From Lineus longissimus (Eukaryota; Nemertea; Pilidiophora; Heteronemertea; Lineidae), in assembly GCF_910592395.1 (NCBI RefSeq), contig NC_088309.1:10356501-10420500 (forward strand): DNA of 64,000 nucleotides, written 5' to 3'. A program made the translations under genes and the position numbers. Position 1 is the stretch's first letter; the number at the start of each line of letters is the position of its first letter. The notes below the pieces were generated by a model. That model ran no database searches. It saw only the letters and a list, made by a program, of their open reading frames with translations, and had not been told where the DNA came from. Below are positions 55,901-64,000 of this stretch, piece after piece.

Positions 55901-58900
55901 TGCTGGCTGAAGACAAAGGGCCGAGATAGTTTTTGACAAAGCAAATTCAAGAGTTGTGCGTTTGGTGGGAAAGTTTGACTATATTTCCCCTGTGCTGGTT
56001 CACCTGCACTGGCTACCAGTCAAGCTCAGGATCCAGTACAAGATTCTGCTCTTGGTGTTCAAGTGCATGACTGGGGAGGCTCCAGGATATCTCAGATCCA
56101 TGATTCAGTTAAGAAGGATCGATCGCCAAAGCTTTAGATCAGGATCTGCGATGTTCCTTGAGGTTCCTCGGTTCAAGTGTCAGATTCTTGGAGGTCGTTC
56201 CTTTGCGGCAGCTGCTCCAAAACTGTGGAACCAGCTGCCGCAAAAGCTCCGTAACATTGATTCCCTCCAGACTTTCAAGTCCCTCCTAAAGGCCCACCTT
56301 TTTACAGTTGCCTTATGGGAAAAAAGCACTCCAGAATACCCACTCGCTGAGTAATTGGAGCGCTCTACAAATGCCAACATTGATTGATTATTGCTGCTCA
56401 CCGTAATGCGTTTCATATCGAGCTGCCTGAGTTGAGACATGTGTCTAAGGAGGACTTGTTTGTAGTACTGATCCTGGGCAAATGGATTTCCATCCAATGA
56501 GATCTCGGACAGGCTGGATGAGTCCCCGAGACAGCAGATATCCTCCCAGCTGGAAACACAAACAGTTCATCAGTCGACGATATTATCACTACAGTAGAAC
56601 CTCTCTATTAAGGACACCCTCGGGACTGACAAGTGCTGTCCATAATAGAGAGGTGTACTGATTAGAGAGGTCAAATTGAATGGAAACAACCAATTTGGGA
56701 CCAAACCTAGTGTCCTTAATTGAGAGGTTGTCCTTAACAGAGAGATGTCCGCTAAGGGAGGCTCCACTGTATTTGTGCTGGTAACATTCTACACACGTAC
56801 ACTTATAACTCTTTTAGAATTTGGGCTGTCTTGAGAAAATGAAATACTCTCCAGAGATACGTCACTTCAGTGGCTGATGTTAAGTTTTAAAACTTTCGGG
56901 CAAAATCTCACAGCACAAAGCACTTGCAACCTAAAACATGGTCTGATTATCGGTACTTACCATGTTATTTCATTAAAACTGAGAAATAGTCTCTGGAGGC
57001 TTGCCAAGCTATCAATGTCACTCTGAAAGGACAAAGTAAATTCTTATTTACACCTTTTTTTCTTCAAATCTGAGTAGGACTGGAATAGGGCAAACAGCTC
57101 TGGTTTACTAAAACTGGTTATCCACCGAGCACCTATGAGAACTTTACGATTGTTGTCATAAACATGAAACTTATCACAAGGGACCATCATATAATCCAGT
57201 GGTTTTAAATGAACTCACCTAACCTAGTCTTGAAAAAAGATCAATTTGTCACGCATAGTTCGGATACAAAACATGGATATTTTGTCCCTTAGTTTTTTGC
57301 TGATCATGGACAGTGCTGAGTCCTCGAAAGAGTATTGAGGGGTTACAGTTAACTCTGCTCTACTTACAATTGTCCGAATTTTATTTCTCCTGAGATTTAA
57401 CTCGGCCAGGGAATCCATACCGGTTAGGTTATCGACATGTTGGATCTCATTCCCGGCGAGGTTCAACACCCGTAGTTCAGTAAGGTGACTCAGATTCCTT
57501 ATTTCCTTTATCTGTAAATATGATATGGCGGAGAAAGTCAGATCAAATCATTCTTCATCACAACCGAGCACCATTGACAAATTATTCCAAATCATTCATG
57601 GCATGTTCTATTTTTGCTAAAGAAGTGCATTGTGATGCGATAAAACAGATTTGTTTACAACAGAAAACCGGCATTTGCAATATCGTCTGCCTTCTTTTCT
57701 CAAAAATCACATCTGTCGGCCATTTTATTCCGAAGTCACCAGCTCTAAAGATTGCTCCCTTTGGAATGGCGCGCCATGGCGCAAAATGAGACGCCAGAAC
57801 GAAAAAGAATGCATAGGTGCTTGCTCATGCAACATTGCGCTAGTAATCGGACACACTCAAAATAACAAATGGTCGATCTTTATCAAGAATTTGTTCACTA
57901 CTCAGTGGGAAATTTAAGTTTTGAAAATTACCTGATTTCCATGCAGATCTAGCACATCCAGCTTCATCAGTGTTGTCAAATTTTCTATTTTCTTTATTCT
58001 GAAACACAGGAATAATCAAAGTCTGATAGCAGAAGTGATGACTCTAAGACTGTGCTCTTTAAAGGAAGCTGACAGAGTAACAAGACAAATGGAAAATGGG
58101 GGTGGATAAAGTAATTGTGCAAAAGAATACCTATTCTTCCCTAACATGAGTACCCTGAGTGACTTGAGGGTATTTAATCCTGATATTTCCTCAATCTGGT
58201 TGTCGTACAAGTCAAGGAATATGAGCCGTTTGATTCCATTCAGGTGCTGGATCCTTGTGATGAAATTGTGCTGGTAGTTCAGCAACCGTAGCTGATCCTC
58301 CCCTTCTAAGATAGGACACACAGTCAACCGCCGTCTGAAAGTGACGAAATTACACTGATTATTATAACAGGCTCTCATACAACAAATTAAAGTTCAGGAC
58401 ACAGAAATCATCTCAAAAAGTTAAGAATAGAACACAGAACCTTGAGCGCATAGAACCAGTCCTGATTCTGATTTAAAGCCATTACGCTGTCCACATATCT
58501 GTTGATCTGTGAGTTTGTACTTCGACTGCTGAATAATGTTGAAATCTGATCACAGTAATTCAACAACCAAATGTCTCAGGTTGTCAGCTACAGCAGAGGC
58601 ACTTATACCACATGATCGTCTGCTCCGGAGCCGATGGTGTACCTGTCTAAGTTGAGTCTGTCTGGGTTGGAGTTTCTCTCTTCAGCTGTTCTGTAGACTA
58701 TAGGAATTCCGGGGGCAGAGGGACTCTCAGCAAAGATCACCCGGTCACCTGAAAAGGAAAATCAGTGATAACAATCCACACAACTTAGTAAATTTTCAAT
58801 GAATTCAGCACAGGAAAATAACACCTGATATACAAGAAACATTAGATGCCGATCTTTTTCTCAAGTGAGATTGTGTAGAACATCACTGCAACGGCACCGG

Positions 58901-61900
58901 AATTCAGGTGCGTCTCAGATCTTCGCTTGTTGGGCCAGGGCCATGATTCCCTTCAGCAAGCCTAACTCCCTCTGAAAGCACATCTCACCTGGTAAAAATG
59001 CTGGAGCTTTGTTGTTGCCTCTGGGTGACATCTGAGCACTCCGCGTATGCCGAGCTGAGCTGTCATCGCCATTCTCCATGAAGTCATGGGCATGTGCAGT
59101 GGCGGGTACAACTTGGCGCTTAACATAACTGTTGGATTTCTGGTTGGTACTTTTATCTGGTGCAGCTAAAAAGGAGTAAGATATCGAAATGAATTTCCAT
59201 ATTTTCAATCTGGACTCAATTTTCAAATTTGACCTTCTAATCACAACACTGAAATCAGTGTTTAATTTGCAATCAAGACTCAATGTCAAACATTTCACAT
59301 CAAGAATAAATGCACATCACTGTAATGCCACCCTGATAGTGATGACTGAACTTTTCTTGTAAAGTATTCTGGACACATAACCATTCTGAACTGAGCTTTG
59401 CTCCTATCTCCAAGGACAACAAACGTAAGCCAGAAGTAACACACATACACAGCATGGCATTGGAACATGCTGCAGCAAGGATCTCTTTATGACTATTGAA
59501 AGTAGTGGACATGGAGGACAATCCAAAGCAGAATAAAAAATACTGGGCAATTTGTTTCATCACTTACCAGGTGTGATATGCAAGTCATTTGGAGAGGTGT
59601 ACCTCCTCAACATATGATGGTTGCCGATCAGTTCATTGGACAGAAGGCCACCAGTCGAGTCTCTCCTGCCATCAGCTGATCCCTAAAAATCATACAAAAT
59701 TCTATGTTGTTGAATTCAGACTGATGAACAGGAGTTCCATTTCATTTTTCTCATCCCGGTAAAAAAATCTCTATATGATTACACTTCATGTACTATATGT
59801 AGTCACAGTGACAGTAGTGTAGGTATATCCAAGGTCTTGAAGGACTGCTGGGGATGGGGGATGTCTACCACTGACCCAACCACTTGAAAGGGTAGGGGTG
59901 ACACATCTATTATCATTATCTATCTTTTTTCAGTTTCACATCATTCTCACACTAAACAGCTGAGGGGGGGGGGGGTAGTATAGATTATGAGTATTTTATT
60001 AATGTTACTGCAACAGCTAGTGAAAAACACTGGTGGCCTGTCGGGACTAACAGTCTACATCACACAAGGTGCATGGACAAGGGTAAGGAACATTACAATA
60101 ATTACAATGTTGGGTACAAGCACAAGCAGCAGGGTATCATTACAAAAGTTACACTGTCAAGTTAGTGATTATTTTTGTTATAAAACGTATCATATTCACT
60201 GAACTAGGCCTCATTATCAAATATGAAGGGGATGAATTGTTCACAATTAATGACCGAGGTGTATTACCCGAAAACTACATGTAAGTCACCTTATGATATT
60301 TGTCACTGTTCAGAAAGGATTCTTTACACTCTGTCACGGGACATGACATCATGGGGAACTAGGACAGTTGTCAAGGGGACACTTATTGACGATAATTTCG
60401 AACAGCAATCTGTCCGGGAATCCCCACTCGATGATATCAAGTTAGGGAATCTCAGACAAGCAAAGCCAAAAATGTGCAAACAACAATTGACTATTTTCAA
60501 AACCATGCAATGAAACAGATTTCAAGCACAACCTGCAGCAAAGCAAAATGTTGAAATTAGGATTAAAATGTGCAATAAAAACACTAACAACAGTCAATGG
60601 TCTCAGAACAGTAAAATGTAAAACAAGCCACTTTCTTGTGAGGCAGGCAACCCATATCCCACAAAAAAAAAGGAATCATTAAATGGTTTTTAAAAAAAAA
60701 TCTCCACGGACTTCGTCAAAAAAGGTGTTTCTTTGATGACAGATCAATTTTTTTTACTGTTCTGATAGGCATGAAAGGTGACACAGCAAGTAACAAGCTG
60801 AAATAATGATTGCATTGTGCGGACAATAACTTGGTGCTTCCATGTAGTCTGGTTACCTGCTTGTTGGTTGAGGCTCGCTCAGTTACAGCCGTGCCTGATG
60901 CTTGCAAACTAAAATTTGGCCCAAATATCTGACTCTGAAATTAAACCAGGATATTGCACTCTTTCTTTGCTGAAGTATTAGCAGCATCACTCTCGAAAAC
61001 TGAACAATCATGACTAGCCCTTTTGATCCTTCTGTGAAAGTTATTCAACAACCTAAAAAGCCAATGTACAGGGTTTCTTCCAGAGGAGAGATGCTCTCCC
61101 AACAATTTCATGAATTTACAAAGCCATAACGAATAGACTAGCTTAAGTATTGATTGATTATTGTATCCATACCACTGAACTGTGAAAAGCACAGAAGAAA
61201 TACACAATGAGATTAATTAGTCCAAGTGTGAACAACAACCTTCAGTATTGCTGCTGTATTTAAGTCCACTTTATCGTTACCTTGATCGTTACCAATGTAT
61301 TGTTTTACAATTACACGGATGAATAAAGTTTCATATTTCATACTTTGCTGAGGTGGAACCTCCCTTGGGGGACACCTCAGCCAGGAAAACAACCTCTAAT
61401 AAAAGGACATTGCCAAGAAACATGCTTCTGTTTTTGAAACAGGATACAGGTGACGGACAACAACGACTGACACTGCGGTGTATTGTAATAGACTCCCCTG
61501 TGGAAGCTTAAGGTGAGCCAACAAGCAAAGGCAAAAGCTAAACGAAACGATAAAATGGGAGTGTCCCCATCTCCTCACAAAAAAAGAAGAAGTATCTCGA
61601 CCATTATTCTTGCCCTGGCCTGGCTTCTCCATCATTCACTCAGTCATATCCACTCCAGTGTCCACTGTCCGATTGATCGCGATATAACGCCAACACCAAC
61701 GGTATTCTCATTGATCTCATATCGTACCAGCCAAGTTGAAAAGATAGATACCTACCCTCTACATGAACTAAATGCACTGTAATGCATTAGGTCCTGGCTA
61801 TATTACATACACATTGCATACATCATGTACTGTCAGTCCTGTCATCAGACCAAAAATGCTCACCTCTTTTGGAGTGACTGTCTGCCTTGTGATATTACGA

Positions 61901-61926
61901 GCTTTGCTGTAGTGATACATACTCAT
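43944..61926 (-). CDS. LRRC49: LRRC49, leucine-rich-repeat subunit of tubulin polyglutamylase complex
   Basis: Eighteen coding exons, minus strand: 61926-61864, 60934-60857, 59682-59568, 59165-58989, 58748-58643, 58334-58131, 57998-57932, 57511-57368, 57022-56961, 56549-56402, 50911-50828, 50441-50266, 48447-48304, 45992-45773, 45576-45391, 44943-44834, 44614-44485 and 44144-43944 (TAA). Phases fit; 804 aa against 686 in human. The disordered N-terminus leads to GIPIVYRTAEERNSNPDRL, then SDS22-like LRRs (LIFLDLYDNQIEEI, LRVLMLGKNRI, LDVLDLHGNQI, LAELNLRRNKIRTI, LQRLFLSFNEI), the cap LSEISLDGNPFAQDQYYKQ, a charged helix (EEERRIAIVMARKEDEKKRE) and the conserved C-terminal region LNLYGSGSLEALDRNWGIQA, QFSLWKTYLLYRLAHFALKK and VWPQIFVELVQNAVIDM. 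Family knowledge: LRRC49 (PGs4/p79) is a non-catalytic subunit of the TTLL1 polyglutamylase complex acting on axonemal and neuronal tubulin. The start MSMYHYSKARN is the first in-frame ATG; the exact N-terminus is less certain. Confidence 0.95.
45056..45260 (+). mobile_element. tRNA-derived SINE fragment (LRRC49 intron)
   Basis: A tRNA-like head with CTTGAGCTAGTGGTCAAAAG followed by a perfect-looking box B (CTGGTTCGAACCCCAC), then a non-tRNA body (GGTCCCTTTGCCTCACATGCC, CCACCAAGGTGG). The head no longer folds as a functional tRNA in my reading and is followed directly by SINE-type body sequence, so it is not called as a tRNA gene. Confidence 0.55.
47637..47731. mobile_element. 95-bp mariner-like MITE
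   Basis: The left end TACAGGATGGCCCAGAATTA then TTTTCC; the reverse complement of the right end is TACAGGGTGACCCAGAATTA then TTTCCC. The arms are about 35 bp with few mismatches and the termini are TA, as expected for a TA-inserting element. It lies in an LRRC49 intron. Confidence 0.8.
48739..48848 (-). CDS. Candidate alternative first exon of LRRC49
   Basis: On the minus strand an ATG at 48848 opens 36 codons (MQAKLKYTKYMQNGYKILP, then VTTFSGGRSICVNGFRP) ending at CG before a consensus GTAAGT donor at 48738. This leaves phase 2, which fits the 1-nt start of the next LRRC49 exon (48447-48304), giving ..GFRP-R-SGRHSRPTSAHS. The main transcript skips it from the exon at 50266. No acceptor in the correct phase is visible just upstream, which favours a transcript start here over a cassette exon. 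The product would lack all leucine-rich repeats and keep the C-terminal region. No homologue is recognised. Confidence 0.4.
51830..52080 (+). mobile_element. tRNA-derived SINE (LRRC49 intron)
   Basis: The head has an A-box-like TTAGAGCGCCAGGCTCTTAA and a box-B-like GAGGTTGCTGGTTCCACCC, followed by the body phrase TTCTTGGGCAAGACAACTAA common in animal tRNA SINEs, and then CCATGGACCAGTAT near the 3' part. The tRNA part is too degenerate to be functional. The family differs from the SINE at 45056. Confidence 0.65.
52368..52487. mobile_element. Foldback element with perfect 35-bp inverted arms
   Basis: Arm 52368-52402 (TGGGTGATATGAATAAAGAC...) and arm 52453-52487 (...GTCTTTATTCATATCACCCA) are exact reverse complements over 35 bp, with a 50-bp centre. 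A degraded, oppositely oriented copy lies at 39337-39461. It has no coding capacity. The perfect arms suggest recent insertion or correction. Confidence 0.92.
53395..53505. repeat. Diverged tandem duplication, 55-bp unit
   Basis: Two adjacent copies begin GAAGAATAACAGTCTTGCA (53395) and GAAGAATAACAGTGTTGCA (53451), and both end with GATAAGAAA(A)TCCACTAT. They differ at about ten sites. Confidence 0.85.
55345..55680. repeat. Spaced direct repeat of about 73 bp flanking a CRE-like palindrome
   Basis: Copies at 55345-55417 and 55607-55680 share ATCGAAATA, TTTTGCGATAGTCCAT and GAATTGGGTTT. Between them, at 55468-55483, is the perfect 16-bp palindrome ATAATGACGTCATTAT, whose core TGACGTCA is the CREB/ATF site consensus. 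Confidence 0.75.
55930..56393 (+). mobile_element. 3' end of an L2/CR1-type non-LTR retrotransposon
   Basis: Plus-strand translation gives ARLV-like VVRLVGKFDYISPVLVHLHW, LPVKLRIQYKILLLVFKCM, APGYL, then GGRSFAAAAPKLWNQLPQKL and LKAHLF: the characteristic C-terminal end of reverse transcriptases in the CR1/L2/Rex1 LINE group. The copy is 5'-truncated, as is usual for LINEs, and terminates in a TTGATTGATTATTG tail typical of L2/CR1 3' ends. It is antisense to LRRC49 and ends within a few bases of the LRRC49 donor site at 56401. Confidence 0.85.
56590..56771. mobile_element. TACAGT-ended MITE, copy 3 (LRRC49 intron)
   Basis: A 182-bp element starting TACAGTAGAACCTCTCTATT and ending GTCCGCTAAGGGAGG then CTCCACTGTA, in the same orientation as copy 2. 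Its edge is 40 bp from the acceptor of the LRRC49 exon 56549-56402. Confidence 0.88.
61352..61410. mobile_element. TACAGT-type MITE, truncated copy
   Basis: GGTGGAACCTCCCTTGGGGG, then ACACCTC and AACAACCTCTAATAAAAGGA match the first third of the TACAGT-ended MITE with substitutions. The right part is missing. It lies in LRRC49 intron 1. Confidence 0.65.
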
Positions 61927-62304
61927 CTTGCTGATTTATGTCATCTCTCACAATAATATATAACAGACTGACAATTATATTTTTCAAACGCATGTAATGA
62001 TGGAGCAAAACTTTTAAGAAATACAGAATCAAAACAAAATCACTGGGCATCCGCGATTTGTTACATCCTCAATGTACACATCGAGGGATGTCGGAGGGAT
62101 GTTGAGTTCTTTCTAGTACTTACAGGTGACGCCACCATTAGTTCATAACGCGGGAAATACGAATGCGCACGCGAGGCCAAAGGTAGGATTTGTTACTTTT
62201 AGAGAAGGGGGTCCAGGGTTTTTTTTCAGCGGTCCGCGAAAAAAGGGGGGCCCGGGTCTGTTGGGCCCCCTGGATCCGCCCCTGAGTCCTTGGCATGGGG
62301 GGGG
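61927..62304. promoter_or_regulatory. LRRC49 upstream region
   Basis: Immediately 5' of the LRRC49 start on the minus strand; no TATA box is evident. The part near 62200-62310 is G/C-homopolymer-rich and ends with GGCCCCCTGGATCCGCCCCT, resembling the end of a small repeated element, so the true promoter is probably between 61930 and 62190. Confidence 0.35.
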
Positions 62305-62720
62305 GGGATCATAGGGATTCATACAGGTAATAAACCATCCAATGGGAACCCAAGTTACTGTATGTGATCATCTGAGGGATATGGATTTATACCGGTGATA
62401 AACTATTCATTGAGAACCCAAGCTAATGTAAATGTGGTCATCTGAGGGATGAATTAATATTGGAGATAAACCAGAGTTAGCATGAACCCATTAATCCTCT
62501 GAAATAATTTGCGATCACATTGAATGGTTTATCTTCAGTAGGACTCCATATCCATCGGGTCATCACAGAGTTCCCATTGAATGGTTTATCACCAGTATGA
62601 ATCCATATCCATCTGATGATCACACTAAATTGATTGAATGGTTTATCTCCAGCATGAATCCATATCCCTCATGACCACATTAACTTGAGTTCTCATTGAA
62701 TGGTTTATCACCACTATGCA
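62305..62720. repeat. Head-to-head array of 62-68-bp units
   Basis: Left of about 62480 the units read GGATTCATACAGGTAATAAA, then CC..CATTGAGAACCCAAG and GTGATCATCTGAGGGATATG. Right of it the reverse complement appears: TTGAATGGTTTATCACCAG, then ATGAATCCATATCCATCTG. Two to three units lie on each side, so the block as a whole is a palindrome made of tandem repeats. A further single unit (forward sense) lies at about 63765-63830. Confidence 0.75.
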
Positions 62721-62983
62721 TCCTTTTCAACAGAAGCCTGTTAATGAATGAACAACTCTGTGGTTGGGAGTCCATTCGAAAGCGTCTGCTTTACAGCTTT
62801 ATGACTCATACGCAGTAGTGCGCTAGATAGTACAATTAACAATATAGGTGGCAGCACCTGACGGTGGCGCTTGACATACCAGCCCAAGGCTGCGCAACGC
62901 CGAAACACTGGAACGAGTTTGGGACCAATTAAACCATCTAATAGATACTATATTATCCATTTGTTATGTTTTCATAAAATTTA

Positions 62984-63628
62984 AGACACTGGAATTTATC
63001 TATTGCCGCCACCTTGGATGTCAGCATCCTGAGATTCAGGGTTTTGTGTCACCAGTTCAGACTGTAAATCCTATTCAGGCCGAATTAGTGCCACTTTCTC
63101 TCATAAAACGTTTTCTTTTATTAATGAATAACAAAATATGATCTTTATGAATAAAATTTGACACTTAATAGTGGATTTTAAACTTTTTACTCAGACCCAA
63201 GACTCTGACCCCCTCTACTCAGACTGTCAAATAATCAGAAGTGGCAACTACTGCAGCGCCATCTCCAGACAAAATGACAGAACAATTTATAGCTGTAAAA
63301 CCGGACAGAAGACGTTTCGACTGCCCTCTCAAAGGAGTCCTTGCATGGTTTAAAGATGGGTCGGGGATGGAATCGGTTACACAGCATGCTCTGGAACAAC
63401 CCAGAAGTATTAAGTTAGCAGGAAGGGGTGGGCATTTGTGATTTCTGAGTGTGAGGGGGTAAAGTGTTGTCTGTTGACAGTGCTTTAAGAGAGACTAGGC
63501 ATGATGCCAGTGTCTCTTAAAGCAGTCAGCGGACATGTGGTTTCAGTATTAGGTCTTTCATTCAGACACTGGAATTGATCACATGCCCCCACCTTGGATG
63601 TCAGCATCCTGAGATTCAGGGTTTTGAC
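62984..63628. repeat. Pair of 60-bp direct repeats 580 bp apart
   Basis: Copies at 62984-63047 and 63565-63628 share ACACTGGAATT and then an uninterrupted stretch that includes CACCTTGGATGTCAGCATCC and TGAGATTCAGGGTTTTG. They may be the long-terminal or sub-terminal ends of an unrecognised element whose interior (63048-63564) has no recognisable coding content. Confidence 0.75.
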
Positions 63629-64000
63629 AATCCTACGGATGATAGAGGATCTATTAGATGGTTGGCGCAAAGAAATTGTCAAGGTGAAGTCTTATGGATG
63701 CTCCAGCATAAGCTATTAGATAGGATTCATCACAAAGATAAGATGTGATTTAATTGTAAACCATACAATGTGGTCATCTGATAGATTTGGATTCATACAA
63801 GTGATAACCCATTCAATGTATCACATGCTGAACATCTCATCATTGGGGCACCAGTTTGTTGGTTTAAATGCATGACAATATTTAAAACAATACTAGTTGA
63901 AGTGTCGGAGCACCACCAGGCTAGTAAAGAAGAAAAGCAAATTTAAATCATTTTCTTTTGAAAATTATTTATTGTCCCATATTCCAAGAATTATCCTCAC
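63629..64000. other. Window end, no gene recognised
   Basis: Contains one more unit of the 62.3-kb repeat family (63765-63830) and otherwise unremarkable AT-rich sequence. Confidence 0.4.

Larger units (their letters stand above)
52488..55929. other. Large LRRC49 intron segment without exons
   Basis: Part of the 5.5-kb intron between exons 50911 and 56402. It contains the 55-bp tandem duplication at 53395-53505, the diverged direct repeat at 55345/55607 and a CRE-like palindrome at 55468. No phase-compatible additional exon was found. Confidence 0.5.

Noticed and set aside
62305-62720. C2H2 zinc-finger gene suggested by IHTGDKPF-like reading
   Set aside because: Unit length is 62-68 bp, not 84; stops occur in every unit and the cysteine and histidine pairs are absent.
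63241-63441. 66-codon plus-strand frame starting MATTAAPSPDK
   Set aside because: Slightly protein-like, but no donor site, no homologue recognised, and it sits between repeat copies.
1-64000. Prokaryotic systems (CRISPR, operons, prophage)
   Set aside because: Every gene is spliced and metazoan; the direct repeats present have no spacer structure and are satellites or transposons.

Overview
This is intron-rich animal nuclear DNA. All recognisable genes are split by GT-AG introns of a few hundred bases to several kilobases and encode conserved metazoan proteins. There are no operons or prokaryotic signals. The moderate AT richness, frequent TACATGTA- and AGGCCTA-like words, LINE and tRNA-derived SINE remnants, many short inverted-repeat elements and divergent satellites suggest a marine invertebrate (invertebrate deuterostome or lophotrochozoan). 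The species cannot be named from the sequence alone.

Layout. (1) 71-6537, plus: 3' three quarters of ARIH1, an Ariadne RBR E3 ubiquitin ligase whose 5' exons lie outside the window. (2) 6.5-18 kb: gene-poor, with a MITE-like element, two adjacent satellite blocks (234-bp units, then 108-117-bp units to about 15.1 kb), a second small inverted-repeat element and a 30-bp tandem array. (3) 17997-23921, minus: PRRC1, complete in nine coding exons. (4) 25166-32487, plus: POLK, a translesion polymerase kappa with two UBZ fingers and an unusually long, partly hexapeptide-repeat tail; it is head to head with PRRC1 across about 1.2 kb. (5) 34537-38053, minus: a TKL-type protein kinase preceded by eight tandem YVDN..NR.LGRVG repeats, convergent with POLK. 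I cannot assign it to a named family. (6) 39.95-41.9 kb: a 121/123-bp satellite. (7) 43944-61926, minus: LRRC49, a subunit of the tubulin polyglutamylase complex, in 18 coding exons, with introns full of SINEs, a LINE 3' end, MITEs and foldback elements. (8) 62-64 kb: repeats with no recognised gene.

The genes are independent housekeeping or signalling loci: ubiquitination, ER exit-site function, DNA damage tolerance, kinase signalling and microtubule modification. Exon joins were derived by reading splice sites and checking that phases match, so complete coding lengths are given for PRRC1 (451 aa), POLK (1467 aa), the kinase (666 aa) and LRRC49 (804 aa).

Most worth a second look: the repeat-kinase fusion, which has a non-RD catalytic loop, recently homogenised 120-bp coding repeats and a GC-AG intron that interrupts a repeat; a probable alternative first exon inside LRRC49; a LINE that ends beside an LRRC49 splice donor; and several families of short terminal-inverted-repeat elements.
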